Position numbers and translations under genes: made by a program. A DNA stretch of 64,000 bases from Immersiella caudata (lineage: Eukaryota > Ascomycota > Sordariomycetes > Sordariales > Lasiosphaeriaceae), in contig JAULSU010000004.1 in NCBI GenBank assembly GCA_030512335.1, forward strand, positions 2,604,001 through 2,668,000. The letters are read 5' to 3'. Below, one piece after another: positions 22,938 to 34,106 of the stretch; positions within the stretch are counted from its first letter, which is position 1; each line of letters opens with the position of its first letter. Below the pieces are notes generated by a model, which was not told where the DNA came from, searched no databases, and saw nothing but the letters and a program-made list of their open reading frames with translations.

Positions 22938-23414
22938 GGCCTCTTGTCCTTAGAGGTCATGTCGCCCGTCACTGTCGATTGACGGCAGCGAGCGTGGATC
23001 GCGGGGCTTGCGACGTCTTAATGGCGGACCATGGGAGGCTTTTCGACGTGATGCATTATGACCTGATCAGAAATTCTAGAGCTATGCAGCTCTGCCAAGC
23101 GGTCCTAGCAGTGCTTGGTACCTCGGTGCATGGTCCGCAGCTAAAGTGGGTCACTTTTACTTTGCACTGTCCAATCATCTCCCGACCCGGCAATCTGGAT
23201 ATCTTGATGGTGGAAGAAGAGCTGAAGAAATTGATGTTGTCGAAAAAAGTGAAGATGCTTGCGTCTATGTAGGTATTCGTTGATCTCCCATGACATTTAT
23301 CCAGCCCCGCCATAAACGCCCACCAAAGTGCCCCCTCCATCACCCGTTCCCGTGAGTTAGAATACAGGGTCTATGTACAAAAACCGTCGCCATGCCGCTG
23401 TATAATCTACAAAT
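22938..23414. other. Intergenic spacer
   Basis: This short spacer separates two minus-strand genes and should hold the PPR promoter and the carrier 3' UTR. No gene is seen. Confidence 0.5.
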
Positions 23415-24798
23415 CTAGGCAAGCTCTTTCCGTTCCTCCACGGGCATTACCACCTCTAGCCTGCGTAATATCGATTGGTACAGGAATAACATGCACCCGC
23501 TCTGAATGCTAGTCCACACAAGCCGCGGCCCAACCCCTCTAAACCACCCCCCGATGCCTTCTGTTTTGTAAATTACTTTGAGGCCCGTACTTATCGACGA
23601 AGTGTCCAGACTGACGGCTCCTGGACGTGGGGTATGTGTTGACGGCGACGAAGTCGATATTTGCCGCTTTTGGAGTTTTTGTGCTGTCCCTTCTATCGAA
23701 ATCTTGCCCCCGCTCTCCTTCCCAGGGGTCGTTTTTGTCGAAGCGGATAGTTCGGCAAGGAGAGCTGCTGTCGGGTGCAGCTGGGTTTGTAACCTGGTTT
23801 TGACCACGTCTAGCGGGCACGTTATGACGCCTGCGAGGCCTCCAGCGACTCCTCCCGTCACCAACTCCATCTGCCACCCAATATCTCGGCTCCCCTTCCA
23901 CCGCCGGGCCCATGTTTGGCCTTGCTCGTAGAACATGAACTGGAGAGCTGAAAACGGAAGGTCTCGGAATAATGTTGCCTTGTAGCCGTAAAATAGGGCC
24001 ATTACCCCTTCGTTTCGTACAATCGTCCTGATGGCATCCGACATGCCCCTGTAATTGTAACCCGAGGTGAAGTATGGGTTGTTTCGTTGTCCCTGAAGTT
24101 GAAGGCGAGTCTTGAGGACCTCCGAGGGCACATAAATAAACGAGGCGGCAAAATCTCCGAGGAATCCTAGCGCTCAAGTTAGACATCTCTTCCTGCAGTT
24201 ATATCCTAACCCACTCACCACTCGTCAAGTATGCCGCGTGCTCTTGAACGCCGTAATCTAACAAGTGCCGCTTCGTAAACTCATATGTGCCAAAGAAAAG
24301 AACCGTCCCTGGAAAAGACCCTAGAAGTGCCGGGAGCCAGCCGCCGTACAAGCCTCGGCGCACACCCTCTTGCCTGAAGATCTTGTAGTACGAGGATCCC
24401 AGCGATGTGTACTTTGGCGGCACGTGCGGATCTCCTTGCTGTCTAGTTTTCACTGTGTCGAGCGAGTGCATGAGCATGTCGCCGCTGGTGCCTCCTAGCC
24501 CGCCAGCAATCATGGCCTGCAACATTCCGTCTGGTCAGTGACACTGTCCACCTTCTGCCCGGGCACGCGGCCGACCTACGTGCAGGTACGGGGGGCGCCT
24601 TTCCATCCCCCCATCTTCAGAGTCCATATTATTCACAGGGCGCGGCAGGTTCGTTCCGGTGGGGACATGCGACGGGATTGCTGGACGTTCTGCAAGTCCA
24701 TGATCGAGAACGGCTCCTCCGGGGGATGGCGCGGCTGGGCCGCTCGTCGGTGTTGCGGCAGTCGGGAGCGTGCTGGCCGCGTCGAGGCCAGGAACCAT
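23415..24798 (-). CDS. MME1: Mitochondrial carrier, Mme1-like (YMR166C type)
   Basis: The coding sequence is 422 codons in three exons: 24798-24580, 24516-24219 and 24166-23415. It has the three-fold mitochondrial carrier plan with the signature in each repeat: SLDTVKTR, PSEVLKTRLQ and PLDVVKTRLQ. The second repeat, with QGQRNNPYFTSGYNYRG and LFYGYKATLFRDLPFSALQF, closely resembles yeast Mme1, a mitochondrial inner membrane magnesium exporter. The first ~70 residues are a Pro/Ala-rich extension not found in minimal carriers. A polar insert between repeats 2 and 3 (around KTTPGKESGGKISIEG) lengthens the matrix loop. An in-frame TAG lies 14 codons before the chosen ATG. A further upstream exon ending at GCTGCTGTAG is conceivable, since the bases after it read RRDQFLRLFKAM. 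Carrier identity is firm; the magnesium role is inferred from similarity. Confidence 0.88.
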
Positions 24799-25222
24799 CG
24801 CCTTGAAGAGCCGGAGGAATTGGTCGCGCCGCTACAGCAGCGGACGGGGACGTTCGCGAATTTGGTCGTCTTGGTCGCTCGCGGTCAGCGTCGCATGCAC
24901 ATGCTGGGTACAAATCCAGATTCAAAATTCAAGTTCCGGCCATACGGGGCCGCTAGTGATCGGCGACTCACTTGGCCCGACTTTTTTTTATCGAGCCAGC
25001 TTATCGCCTGGCCCGTGCATAGCATGTAGGCTCAGTGACTTGTCGAAACGCGGATGAAATTTATGGCACCAGCGCATGACTAGGGAAGCAGTGACTTGCT
25101 TGGTAGACCAATTGGTTACTTCTCATATGGATCCATGTTTCTACAGTTCGGGTTGCAGAGTGGTAAACAAAATATCTCTGCGGCGCGACCCGGCCCTCCC
25201 GGAGATTCGGTGCCACCAGAGC
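24799..25222. other. Intergenic spacer
   Basis: This spacer separates the carrier start (-) from the IMP2 stop (-). It contains the carrier promoter and possibly an extra 5' exon. Nothing else is recognised. Confidence 0.45.
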
Positions 25223-25805
25223 TCAAATCCCGGCGCGATGTGAAGGATGCTCCCACCACTTCACACGGCCAGCTCTATTCAGCGGGGACAAGATGTGCGT
25301 GATGCGGCCGGTGATGAGGCGCACTGATATAGGCCCGTAATAGTTGCTGTCCTTGCTCTTCTCCCCGTCGCCCTCCACCCATATGTGACCCTGTGGCACC
25401 TCGATGTATTCGTGTGGAAACGGAGGGCGAGCGCGCACGACGTCCCCTTCTAGGCCTATTATTCTCTTTACGGTGATCTTTTCGGGGTCGTATGGGTTCC
25501 TACGCGCGCGAGCTGTCAGGACTTGCCCCCCTCCCAAAGATGCCTAGGTCGCGCTTCTTGTCTGCCTACCTGAATGTCACCAGCATGCCACGTTCAAGGT
25601 CCAGTTGCGCGTAGAGCTTGTAGACCAAGCATAAATCTCGTCGCAGCGATTCGTGGTATTGGGGATTTAGGTAAGGGTACATCGACGGCCCATTGATGAG
25701 GGTGACTTGGGCCACGTACGTGTTAAACCAGATGAGCGGAGGGAGCCATGTCGCATAGCGAATGAGATGGCCTGTGAATTGACCCAAGAAGTTCTTCGTC
25801 GACAT
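25223..25805 (-). CDS. IMP2: Mitochondrial inner membrane protease subunit 2
   Basis: The coding sequence is 170 codons in two exons, 25805-25570 and 25499-25223. This type I signal peptidase of the inner membrane faces the intermembrane space and removes sorting signals, for example from cytochrome c1 in yeast. The N-terminal membrane anchor (LIRYATWLPPLIWFNTYVAQ) leads directly to the catalytic serine in NGPSMYP (Ser41). After the splice, VTFRNPYDPEKITVKRIIG carries the catalytic lysine (Lys90). These are almost the positions known for yeast Imp2. GHIWVEGDGEKSKDSNYYGP is the third conserved signal-peptidase block. The Asn in the last motif, where many homologues have Ser or Asp, is usual for the IMP2 branch. 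The length is normal for the family. No oddities were seen. Confidence 0.95.
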
Positions 25806-26284
25806 TGCGCCAGACTTGCTGGGCGGTTGTCAACTGTCATGCGTTGCGATCATTGCGCGGATCGCTCGATGGTTGATCAGGAAGTTCGAGCTCAGTGGAG
25901 CTCTCCCGATAAAGATCCGATAAGCATTGCATCACCCCGCCATGGCAGCATCTGCACTATTTCAACGCTGTCACATCTGGCACAACTTCCTAGTCTAGAA
26001 CGGATCATCATTCATATCGCCGTGTTGCATGTCCGTACCCATCTACCAAGAATGTGACTCTCGGACCGGGATTATAACCTCCTCTCCGATCGTGGGCGAG
26101 CCCGCCGCTCCGTCTATCATCGCAAGGACTTTTCTGTTCCGAGACGCCAGCCCTCTGCCCTGATAAACTACATGCTCCTGAATTACTGGAGCCGCGCGAC
26201 ACATCCGTCCTGAGGAGTAAAAAAACTTGGGCCGATGGTCGAGCATCAAGCTGAGCGAATTTTTGGGGTGTTTGAGCACGCGTC
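25806..26284. other. Intergenic spacer
   Basis: This spacer lies between IMP2 and eIF2-alpha, both on the minus strand. It should contain the IMP2 promoter and the eIF2-alpha 3' UTR. No gene is seen. Confidence 0.5.
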
Positions 26285-27442
26285 TCAAACGGTCTCGGGA
26301 ATATTATCGTCGCTCTCGCTGAGACTCTCATCACCGCTGACCTCGGCGTTCTCGCGCTCGCGCTTCTCCATGAGAGCTTGGAGCTCGGCGTCGTCGGACT
26401 CGGTAACAGCCTTCGGCTCCATCTTGACAACTAACTGGCCTCCAGCAGCCTGGATACTTGTGCGGATATCAACGATAGCCTCCTCCAGGCGCGCAATGCC
26501 GGCGTTCTTGTCCAAACAGGTGTTGGTCAAGCTGAAATGGCATGTTTAGCTCCGTTCGGCACGGTAGAGGAGGGCATTTGGTACTTACACATAGAGGGGA
26601 GGAGATACTAGCCTGCACTTCACCTGGGTCTCGGCAGTGTTGCGAGCCTCGGCGGTGCGAAGGGCGGTCTTGATGGCATCAATGCCCTCGTAGCCGAAGC
26701 AAGTGACCTCGACGTCGGCACGGACCTTTGTTGGCTGGGGCGTCAGGCGCTTTCCAATGTACGTCTTGAGTTCCTCGGCGGCAGCCTCGCTGGGGAACTG
26801 GATGTCATTCCAAACATCGGGGTTACTGAAATATATAAAGGTAAGCGAGCGCCCGGTATGTCGGCCAGTCAGAATCATACGTGATCGAGAGCTTGAAGGC
26901 ATCAAGCGAGTGGCCGTATTTCTTGTTGAGCGGCCAGCCTATTGTCTCGTAGAGCGACTCGATGGGCGTCAGGGTCTTCTCGGCGACGTGTCTCATGATG
27001 GAGTGCACAATCTTGCTCTTGTTGTAACGCTCTTCGCAACGCACGATATCCTCAGGCGAGACTCGGCGCTTGGACAGATCGATATATCCTGCGAGCATGT
27101 TAACCCCACCATGCACGCGATCCACGAGGAATGTACCCCAAACCTTTCTCCTTGTCCACGCGCAGCACGACGACAACCTCGTTGCGCCCAACGCGAATGA
27201 GCTTCTGGATACTGCGGATACGACGTCTCGAGAGTTCGGAGAGCAAGATCATGCCATCGATGTTGTCATATTCGAGGAGCTTCACGTAGGCACCCATGTC
27301 GGCGATCTAGTAGGGTCAGCAGGGCGCCAGCCACGGAACCTTGTCGCCGACCTCTCCTCCTTACCTGCTTGACGTTGACCATTACGAAGGAGTCGATTTC
27401 GGGATACTTCTCCTCGTAAAAGCGGCAGTTTGAATACGACAT
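26285..27442 (-). CDS. SUI2: Translation initiation factor eIF2 subunit alpha
   Basis: The coding sequence is 310 codons in five exons: 27442-27365, 27306-27144, 27088-26881, 26825-26589 and 26531-26285. The protein is part of the eIF2 GTPase complex that brings initiator Met-tRNA to the 40S ribosome. The N-terminal S1 domain (YPEIDSFVMVNVKQIADMG) contains LLSELSRRRIRS, whose serine is residue 52 counting Met, the Ser51 phosphorylated by Gcn2-type kinases in the stress response. The helical domain and the alpha-beta C-terminal domain follow (GKRLTPQPTKVRADVEV, CFGYEGIDAIK, NTCLDKNAGIARLEEAI). The acidic tail SGDESLSESDD is normal for fungi. The four introns have ordinary boundaries of 55-58 bp. 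An ATG at 27442 starts the canonical MSYSNCRFYEEKYPE. Confidence 0.97.
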
Positions 27443-28117
27443 CTTGTCGGTGTCTGCCGTTCCCAGGCGGGGCAAATGCGGGACAGTCTTGTGGATGCGC
27501 GAACTGCTGTTCAGTCGTGATTCCGGGTCTGTTTTTTTCGCTGGTAATGTGTCAGAACTGATGAAGCGAAAGGACGGTGGTGTCGACGCTTCTTTTTCGC
27601 TTAGTCGGCGGCGTCGTGAAAGAAAGGTGCCAGTTTCCAGTCACTGCAAGCAGATGGAGTCAACCACCTGGAGTATTTTCAAACCCAACCAAAAATTACT
27701 GCGGGTGGCTTGTGGCTGGTGCGCCGATGGAAGGAGGGGCTATCGGGACGACTGAGGGGTCCCACACCCCTGTCTGCCAAGAGTGGGCTGCCCCATCTGC
27801 GCTCCACCGAGTCCTGGAGCGGGCTGGCTACGTCAACAACTTCGCCGAAGCGAACCGAAGGTTGCAAGGGAGCTCTTCCATGCTCGCAACCAGTCACGAA
27901 CCCATGACCAGGCCCAGTTCGTGCAGCCGTGAACCTCGGAGAAAATACCATCCAATAGAGCTATTCTGACACGTGCGGGAAGTTTTTCCTCTGTTTCTTT
28001 TTCCCAATTCACAGCTCTCCTCTGAAGCAATGTCAGGGAGACGCGACTTGGCCTCGGACATTGAAGAAGGATCACTTGGCCTTGGAGCGTTTTCCACAAC
28101 CACACCTTGACCCGATC
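27443..28117. other. Divergent promoter region of eIF2-alpha and NTE1
   Basis: About 675 bp separates the two start codons, so both promoters must lie here. I could not pick out a TATA element or a repeated site. No gene is seen. Confidence 0.55.
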
Positions 28118-31100
28118 ATGGATCCCTCAAACACAACCACTACGGTCCTCGCCGCGGTGGTGACCAAGGCGGCAGCCGCAATCGCTGAAGGTCCCGCCGG
28201 CGCCTTGTCGTCGGCGGTCATCCGGGCCAGCGATGTGGCCGAAGCTCATGGCTCCTCGTCCTGGCTTGGGCTGCTTGCGAGAATCGTTCTCTGGGTCTTG
28301 CAGGCGGTCTCTACTATTCTCTACTATGCGCTGAAGCTCGCAACATTCTCGGTTCCCTCGCTGCTCTTCACGCTGTTCTCTACCAGCCTGACAGTCAGAT
28401 TGAACGCAACGACGTTGTAAGTCAGGGCGCCCTCGGTCAGGTCCGCCTCTACTAACACGGAGCTTCTAGGATGCTCATAATGGCAGCCATGGTCTCGGGC
28501 ATCAGTTGGGTTGTACGATATCGCTACCTCAACATGTACTCGCGCCTGCCCCCTGAGCCCCAACGTAAAGAACCCGACGTCGACTTGTTTCCAGACACGC
28601 ACGAGGAGGGGGTCAAATCCGGTCTCGCCAACTATTTTGACGAATTCTTGAGCGCTATCAAGATCTTTGGCTACTTGGAGCGGCCTGTCTTCCACGAGCT
28701 CACGCGGAGCATGCAGACAAGGAAGCTGATCGCTGGCGAGACGCTCAACCTGGAGGAGGAAAAGGGATTCTGCATCGTTGTCGACGGTTTGGTGGAGATC
28801 TTTGTCAAGTCTTCTAGGGATAAGAGGTGGCTCGCCAGCACTCCCCATGTTGGACCCTCGCATGGCTTCTCGAGCGAGGAGGAGAACTTCGCCCCGGGAC
28901 ACCAGCGATACCAACTCCTGACCGAAGTTAGAAACGGTGCTCCGATGTCGTCATTGTTTTCCATCATGTCTCTCTTTACTGAAGATATTCCCATGCGTCT
29001 TCCCGAAGACGACAACTCTGAGCCCGGAACGGCTGCTGGGAGCACGGTACTCCACCGGTACCCGGTGAGCGCGAAGTTCCCAAAACCTCACGACGCTCCT
29101 GTGTCACTGCCAGGGACGCCGAACCTTGACGGCTCTGAGCCCGCCTCATCTGCCACCGTGGTTGACTCTGTCGCTTGTCCCCCAGACCCAAGCTTGTCCG
29201 GCATCCCTCCTATATCTCTTGACTCCGACAGTCGCCCGCGCAGGCCGGTTCCAAAGCGGAACGCCACAAGCTCGGCTCATCCAGACATCATCGCGAGAGC
29301 CACGGTTGACACAACCATCGCCATCATACCTGCTAGTGCGTTCAGACGGTTAATTAGAATCTTCCCGAAGGCAACATCACACATAGTTCATGTCATCCTC
29401 TCGAGGTTCCAGAGAGTGACATTGGCAACGGCGTACGACTACCTTGGTTTGACAGGGGAAGTCTTGCAAGTGGAGCGGAACATGTTGAAATACACAGTAC
29501 GAGAGCTCCCTAATCATCTCCGTGGCGACGCGCTAGACAGGTTGAAAGAGAAGTTCAACAGGGAGAGGGAAAGAATCGGAGAGGAAGAGGTGGGCAAGGG
29601 CATCGCCTTACATAACGCGCACTCCGGCCGGCGACGTCGGTCGGCGACCACTCTTCGAAAGGAGGCTGCACTTCAAGCATACTCAAAACAGCGCCACCGG
29701 TCGCTGGTCGGCTCTCCAAATATCCCCTATGAGCGCTCAACCTTTGATGGGCCGAGCCCAGGGGACCTTCTAGCCGGGATACAAGCGTCAAGAATTGGGG
29801 GTCCAAGGCCCCTGAGCGCTAACCTCGTCAACGGGTTGCCTTCGCAGACTGATTCGCACAAACGAGCCATGTCACCTCTTGCATCCCGCGACTTTAACCC
29901 CTTCGCAACACAGAGGAAGGGTCATGCAACGCTCGACCAACGAGACACGCTTGACGAAGACAATATGTTCCGGGAATCCATACTAGAGTGCATGTTCAAA
30001 TCTATCGGCCTGTACGGGAACGGGAATGGTCAGAAGGAAGCCGAATCAGCGCAACCATCGCCAAGGCTTGTATCGTATGACCAAAGACGCCAGAAAGCCG
30101 TATTCTCTAGCAATGCCTTCGGGTTCATGGAACCCCTTGATGGATCAGTCGACGGCGATACAGAGTCGATGACCTCGGGAAGCCACATCGCGTCACCTCA
30201 TCTAAACGCCCATTTGTTGGCGCAGGATATGAGGGACGAAGTTGAGATCGTTTTCTTCCCGAAAGGCTCTGTATTAGTCGAGCAAGGGGAAAGGAACCCA
30301 GGCCTCTACTACGTTGTCGACGGCTTCCTGGATATCTGTGTACAGGCTGAAGATGGCTCATGTGACATACTCCATGCCGCAGGGAAGACTTCTCTGGGCT
30401 CTATGGAAAGCTTCGAGACCCTTGGTGGCTCCAGGCGAACAAGCGTAGGCGGAAGCACTTTGGACAGCAGAAAGAAGAGTAAAGCAGGTCGGCGAAGTGT
30501 TGCGCTGATCAAGCCTGGGGGCTTGGCTGGCTACGTCGGAACGATTTCCTCGTATCGGTCATTCATCGAGGTCGTTGCGAAGACGGATGTATATGTCGGC
30601 TTCCTCCCACTAGCATCGATCGAGCGAATTGTGGATCGGTATCCTATCGTTTTGCTGACCATGGCAAAGAGGCTCGCCAATCTTCTACCTCGTCTCATTC
30701 TTCACATTGACTTTGCGCTAGAATGGTTGCAGGTCAACTCTGGCCAGGTTATCTACCATGAAAAAGATGAGAGCGAAGCCATATATATTGTCCTCAACGG
30801 GAGACTAAGACTCGTTGAAGATAGAAAAGATGGCGGCGTCAATGTGAGGGCGGAGTTTGGTCAGGGTGAGAGTATTGGGGAGCTCGAGGTGCTCACGGAG
30901 TCCTCCCGGCCTGGAACTCTTCACGCCATTCGGGACACCGAGTTGGTCAAGTTTCCTCGTACGCTTTTCAACAGCCTAGCTCAAGAGCACCCAAACATCA
31001 CGATCAAAATCTCGAAGATTATTGCGTCACGCATGAGGGCATTAGTCGACGGCCCCTCGACACTCGGGCATGGCGGAACCCCCGCAAGAAATGCAATTAG

Positions 31101-32775
31101 CCGTGGATCGTCTACAATTAATCTCAGGACGGTGGCTATCCTACCTGTTGCGGTGGGCGTTCCTGTTGTTGAGTTTGGGAACAGGCTCATGAACGCCCTT
31201 GCGCAAGTCGGAACGCCAAACGGAGCAACGTTACTGAACCAGGCCGCTATTCTAAATCACCTCGGCAAGCATGCCTTCAACAAAATGGGCAAACTGAAAC
31301 TGTCGCAGTACTTGGCTGATCTTGAAGAGAAATACAGTTTGGTGATCTATGTTGCGGGTGAGCAGTTATGTTCTGATGTGATTTTATCTTTGATGCTAAG
31401 CGATTGCACAGACACGAGCGTCAACACCCCGTGGACACAAACTTGCATCGCGCAAGCTGACTGTGTCATATTTGTTGGCTTAGCAGACGCTTCTCCCGAA
31501 ATTGGAGAATACGAGCGCTTTATGCTCGGTGTCAAATCAACGGCGCGGAAGATGCTCGTCCTCCTGCACCAGGAACGATATTCTAAGCCTGGACTGACGA
31601 GGAGGTGGCTCAATAACCGAGTATGGATCAACGGTGGCCACTTTCATGTGCAGATGGCATACAGTCCCAACGATGTGCCAATACACCCGCCAACAAAACG
31701 GTCGGGGCCGAGCCTCAAAGAGCGCGTTCAAATACTGCAGGCCGAGATCCAAAAGTTTACCTCCAGAAAAGTACGCCACAGCCCATTCTATTCCCCTGAC
31801 GCTCCCTTCAAGGGTGATTTTCACCGCTTGGCCCGGAGGTTATGTGGCAAGTCAGTTGGACTCGTCTTGGGAGGCGGCGGAGCAAGAGGCATATCGCAAG
31901 TCGGAATCATCCGAGCCATGGAAGAAGCAGGTATTCCCATCGACATTGTGGGAGGAACATCAATCGGCGCCTTCATCGGTGGCCTGTATGCGCGCCACGC
32001 CGACGTGGTCCCCATCTTTGGCCTTGTCAAGAAGTTTGCGGGACGCATGGCGAGCATGTGGAGGTTTGCTCTTGACTTGACCTACCCCTCGGCATCGTAC
32101 ACGACAGGCCATGAGTTCAACCGCGGCATCTTCAAGACGTTCGGCAAGACGCAAATTGAGGATTTCTGGCTGGAATACTACTGCAACACCACCAATATCA
32201 GCAAGAGTCGCGCTGAGTTCCACACAAGTGGCTACGCATGGAGATACGTCAGAGCTTCCATGTCTCTTGCCGGTCTCCTCCCACCGCTTTGCGACGAGGG
32301 ATGCATGCTTCTCGACGGCGGCTACATCGACAACCTGACAGTTTCTCACATGAAATCACTTGGCTGCGATATCATCTTTGCCATCGATGTAGGATCTCTT
32401 GACGACGACACGCCACAGGCATTTGGTGACACCCTTTCTGGCATGTGGGCCTTTGTCAACCGATGGAATCCATTCTCCTCAGTGCCCAATCCCCCTACGC
32501 TGGCTGAGATTCAAGCCAGGTTGGCATACGTGTCAAGTGTAGATGCTTTGGAGAGAGCCAAGACCATGGCGGGATGCTTCTACATGAGGCCGCCAATCGA
32601 TGAGTACGGAACACTTGACTTTGGAAAGTTTGATGAGATTTATCAGATGGGGTATAAATATGGGCAGGAATTTTTGTCGAAGTTGAGGGATCAAGGGATG
32701 CTACCGCTGATTGAGGAGACGGAAGCGAAGAAGGCGTTGAGGAGGACTATGGCGCCGAGGAGAGCGAGTATTTGA
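28118..32775 (+). CDS. NTE1: Lysophospholipase NTE1 (neuropathy target esterase type)
   Basis: The coding sequence is 1516 codons in three exons: 28118-28416, 28470-31357 and 31412-32775. Yeast Nte1 is an ER membrane phospholipase B that breaks phosphatidylcholine down to glycerophosphocholine. The N-terminus has two membrane helices (around GLLARIVLWVLQAVSTILYY and LMIMA/VVRYRYL). Three cyclic-nucleotide-binding-like domains follow, with FCIVVDGLVEIFVKSSR, LYYVVDGFLDICVQ and IYIVLNGRLRLVED. The patatin domain has the oxyanion loop GGGGARG near residue 1212, the nucleophile in GTSIG near 1244 and the catalytic Asp in LLDGGYIDN near 1364. The second intron (31358-31411, GTGAGC to CACAG) is 54 bp without an in-frame stop. 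It is assigned because removal joins VIYVA to DTSVNTPWTQTCIAQAD, the sequence I expect for the family. Between the CNB domains are long Ser/Pro-rich disordered stretches. Confidence 0.95.
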
Positions 32776-32948
32776 GGAAGTTTTGTATGGTAGGGTTTGA
32801 CGTCGGTGGTGGTTGACAAATGGATTGGAGATGGGCGTCACATTCATCTATGTGGTTTAGACAGCGTTGGAGTTTATAGGAAGCAATGACTAAATATGGT
32901 CGATGTCAGGACGAACGGGTTCGCTAGGCCGAGTAAATGTCGTCCAGA

Positions 32949-33855
32949 CTAGTTCGCAGAGGTGGCAAGTGCCGCTGTAATATCCCTCCTTAGCCTGGCT
33001 CGGAGATCTGCTATCGAGGCGCTCTGAGACAGAACATAAGAATCGTCATCAGCCAAAAACCCGATGACGCTTGGCGGACTCCAGGACAGAGCCTCCTGAA
33101 CGTCTTTATCTTCTCCTTCGGCGTGCCCTTCTTCCCCTCCAGTCCGTTCTCCATCTGACACGATACCCTCGGAGGAGCAAACACCAAGCGAATAGCCATC
33201 CCGCACGTTCAACGAAACCTTGCATGGGGATATTGAGGACGATACCGCGAATCTGCAGCCAGGTTGGGTTTCGAGGGATGGGTATTTGCTGCTGAAGAGG
33301 GCCACCCCTCGTCGTGTCAAAATACGCCATTGAGATTGTTTCTCAAAACTCTGTTTCTAGCATCTCCAAAGAGATTTGGAGCACTTCGTCGTAGCCTGAG
33401 AACTTGGCGGCTGCGCCATCAAGTATCCGTTCTCGTGTCGCTGGGTTTGGTGAGGGCGTCTCGCTGTCCGTGACACGGTTGAACGTGACCTCGGGTGGTG
33501 GTTGGATATCGGCTTGGAAGGCGCCCAATGAGTCCGCGAAGAGCTCGAAGCTACGATTCGTTTAAGAAAACGTTCTCATTCAACCTGTCCATGTCCAGCT
33601 GGGGAAGTGCGACCCCCGGACGGTCACCGGGATGCTTCCGGATGGCTTGGTAATGTGTTCGTGGCTGATGTAGCGCACTTTGGACCCCCACAGGAGAGAC
33701 TGCCTGAAGTTTTGGAGTGGTAATCCGAGCCGGAAACCGTCCTGGAAAAGGGTCTCTTTCATGTGCTCGAGTAGAGCGGTCACGGCGTTGAGTACATCTC
33801 CTTGGTTGGCCAGCTGTCTTGCGACGTAGTACAACCTCATCACATCCCTATCCAC
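32949..33855 (-). pseudogene. HET-domain protein remnant (C-terminal half)
   Basis: The segment from 33855 reads VARQLANQGDVLNAVTALLE, then FRLGLPLQNFRQSLLW and RGSHFPSWTWTG. This order (a helix ending in GDxLNAxxALL, then a GLPxxxFxxxLLW motif, then the FPSWSWAGW motif) is the region following the HET domain in fungal heterokaryon-incompatibility-type proteins. The codon for the last conserved Trp is TGA, so the frame stops inside the motif. Downstream fragments in other frames, such as NPTWLQIRGIVLNIP and the Ser-rich tail ending at 32949, look like the eroded C-terminal part. No HET domain proper is present upstream: the decarboxylase 3' end begins only 250 bp away. The assignment rests on motif order seen by eye. 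Confidence 0.5.
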
Positions 33856-34106
33856 AGCCCCTTACAAACATGTCGGTAACCTGGTTCTGACCCCGGTTGG
33901 ACCAGTATGAAGACTCGAGTTCAACCCCTTGCTAGCCTGGTTGTAACACCTTACCTGCCGCTTTACAAGCTAGATGCATCACAATCCCAACCTCAATGTG
34001 TACCGTCAATGCCCCGTTTAGAAGACGTCAGTCGACCGGTTCCCAACATTGTTTCCAACCTCCCTTTCAACCCCTTTCAGCCCCTGTCTCATCCTCCCTC
34101 TCCCCC

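Noticed and set aside
26008..26430. 140-residue minus-strand frame overlapping the eIF2-alpha end
   Set aside because: It overlaps the last exon of eIF2-alpha in another frame and has no motif of its own.
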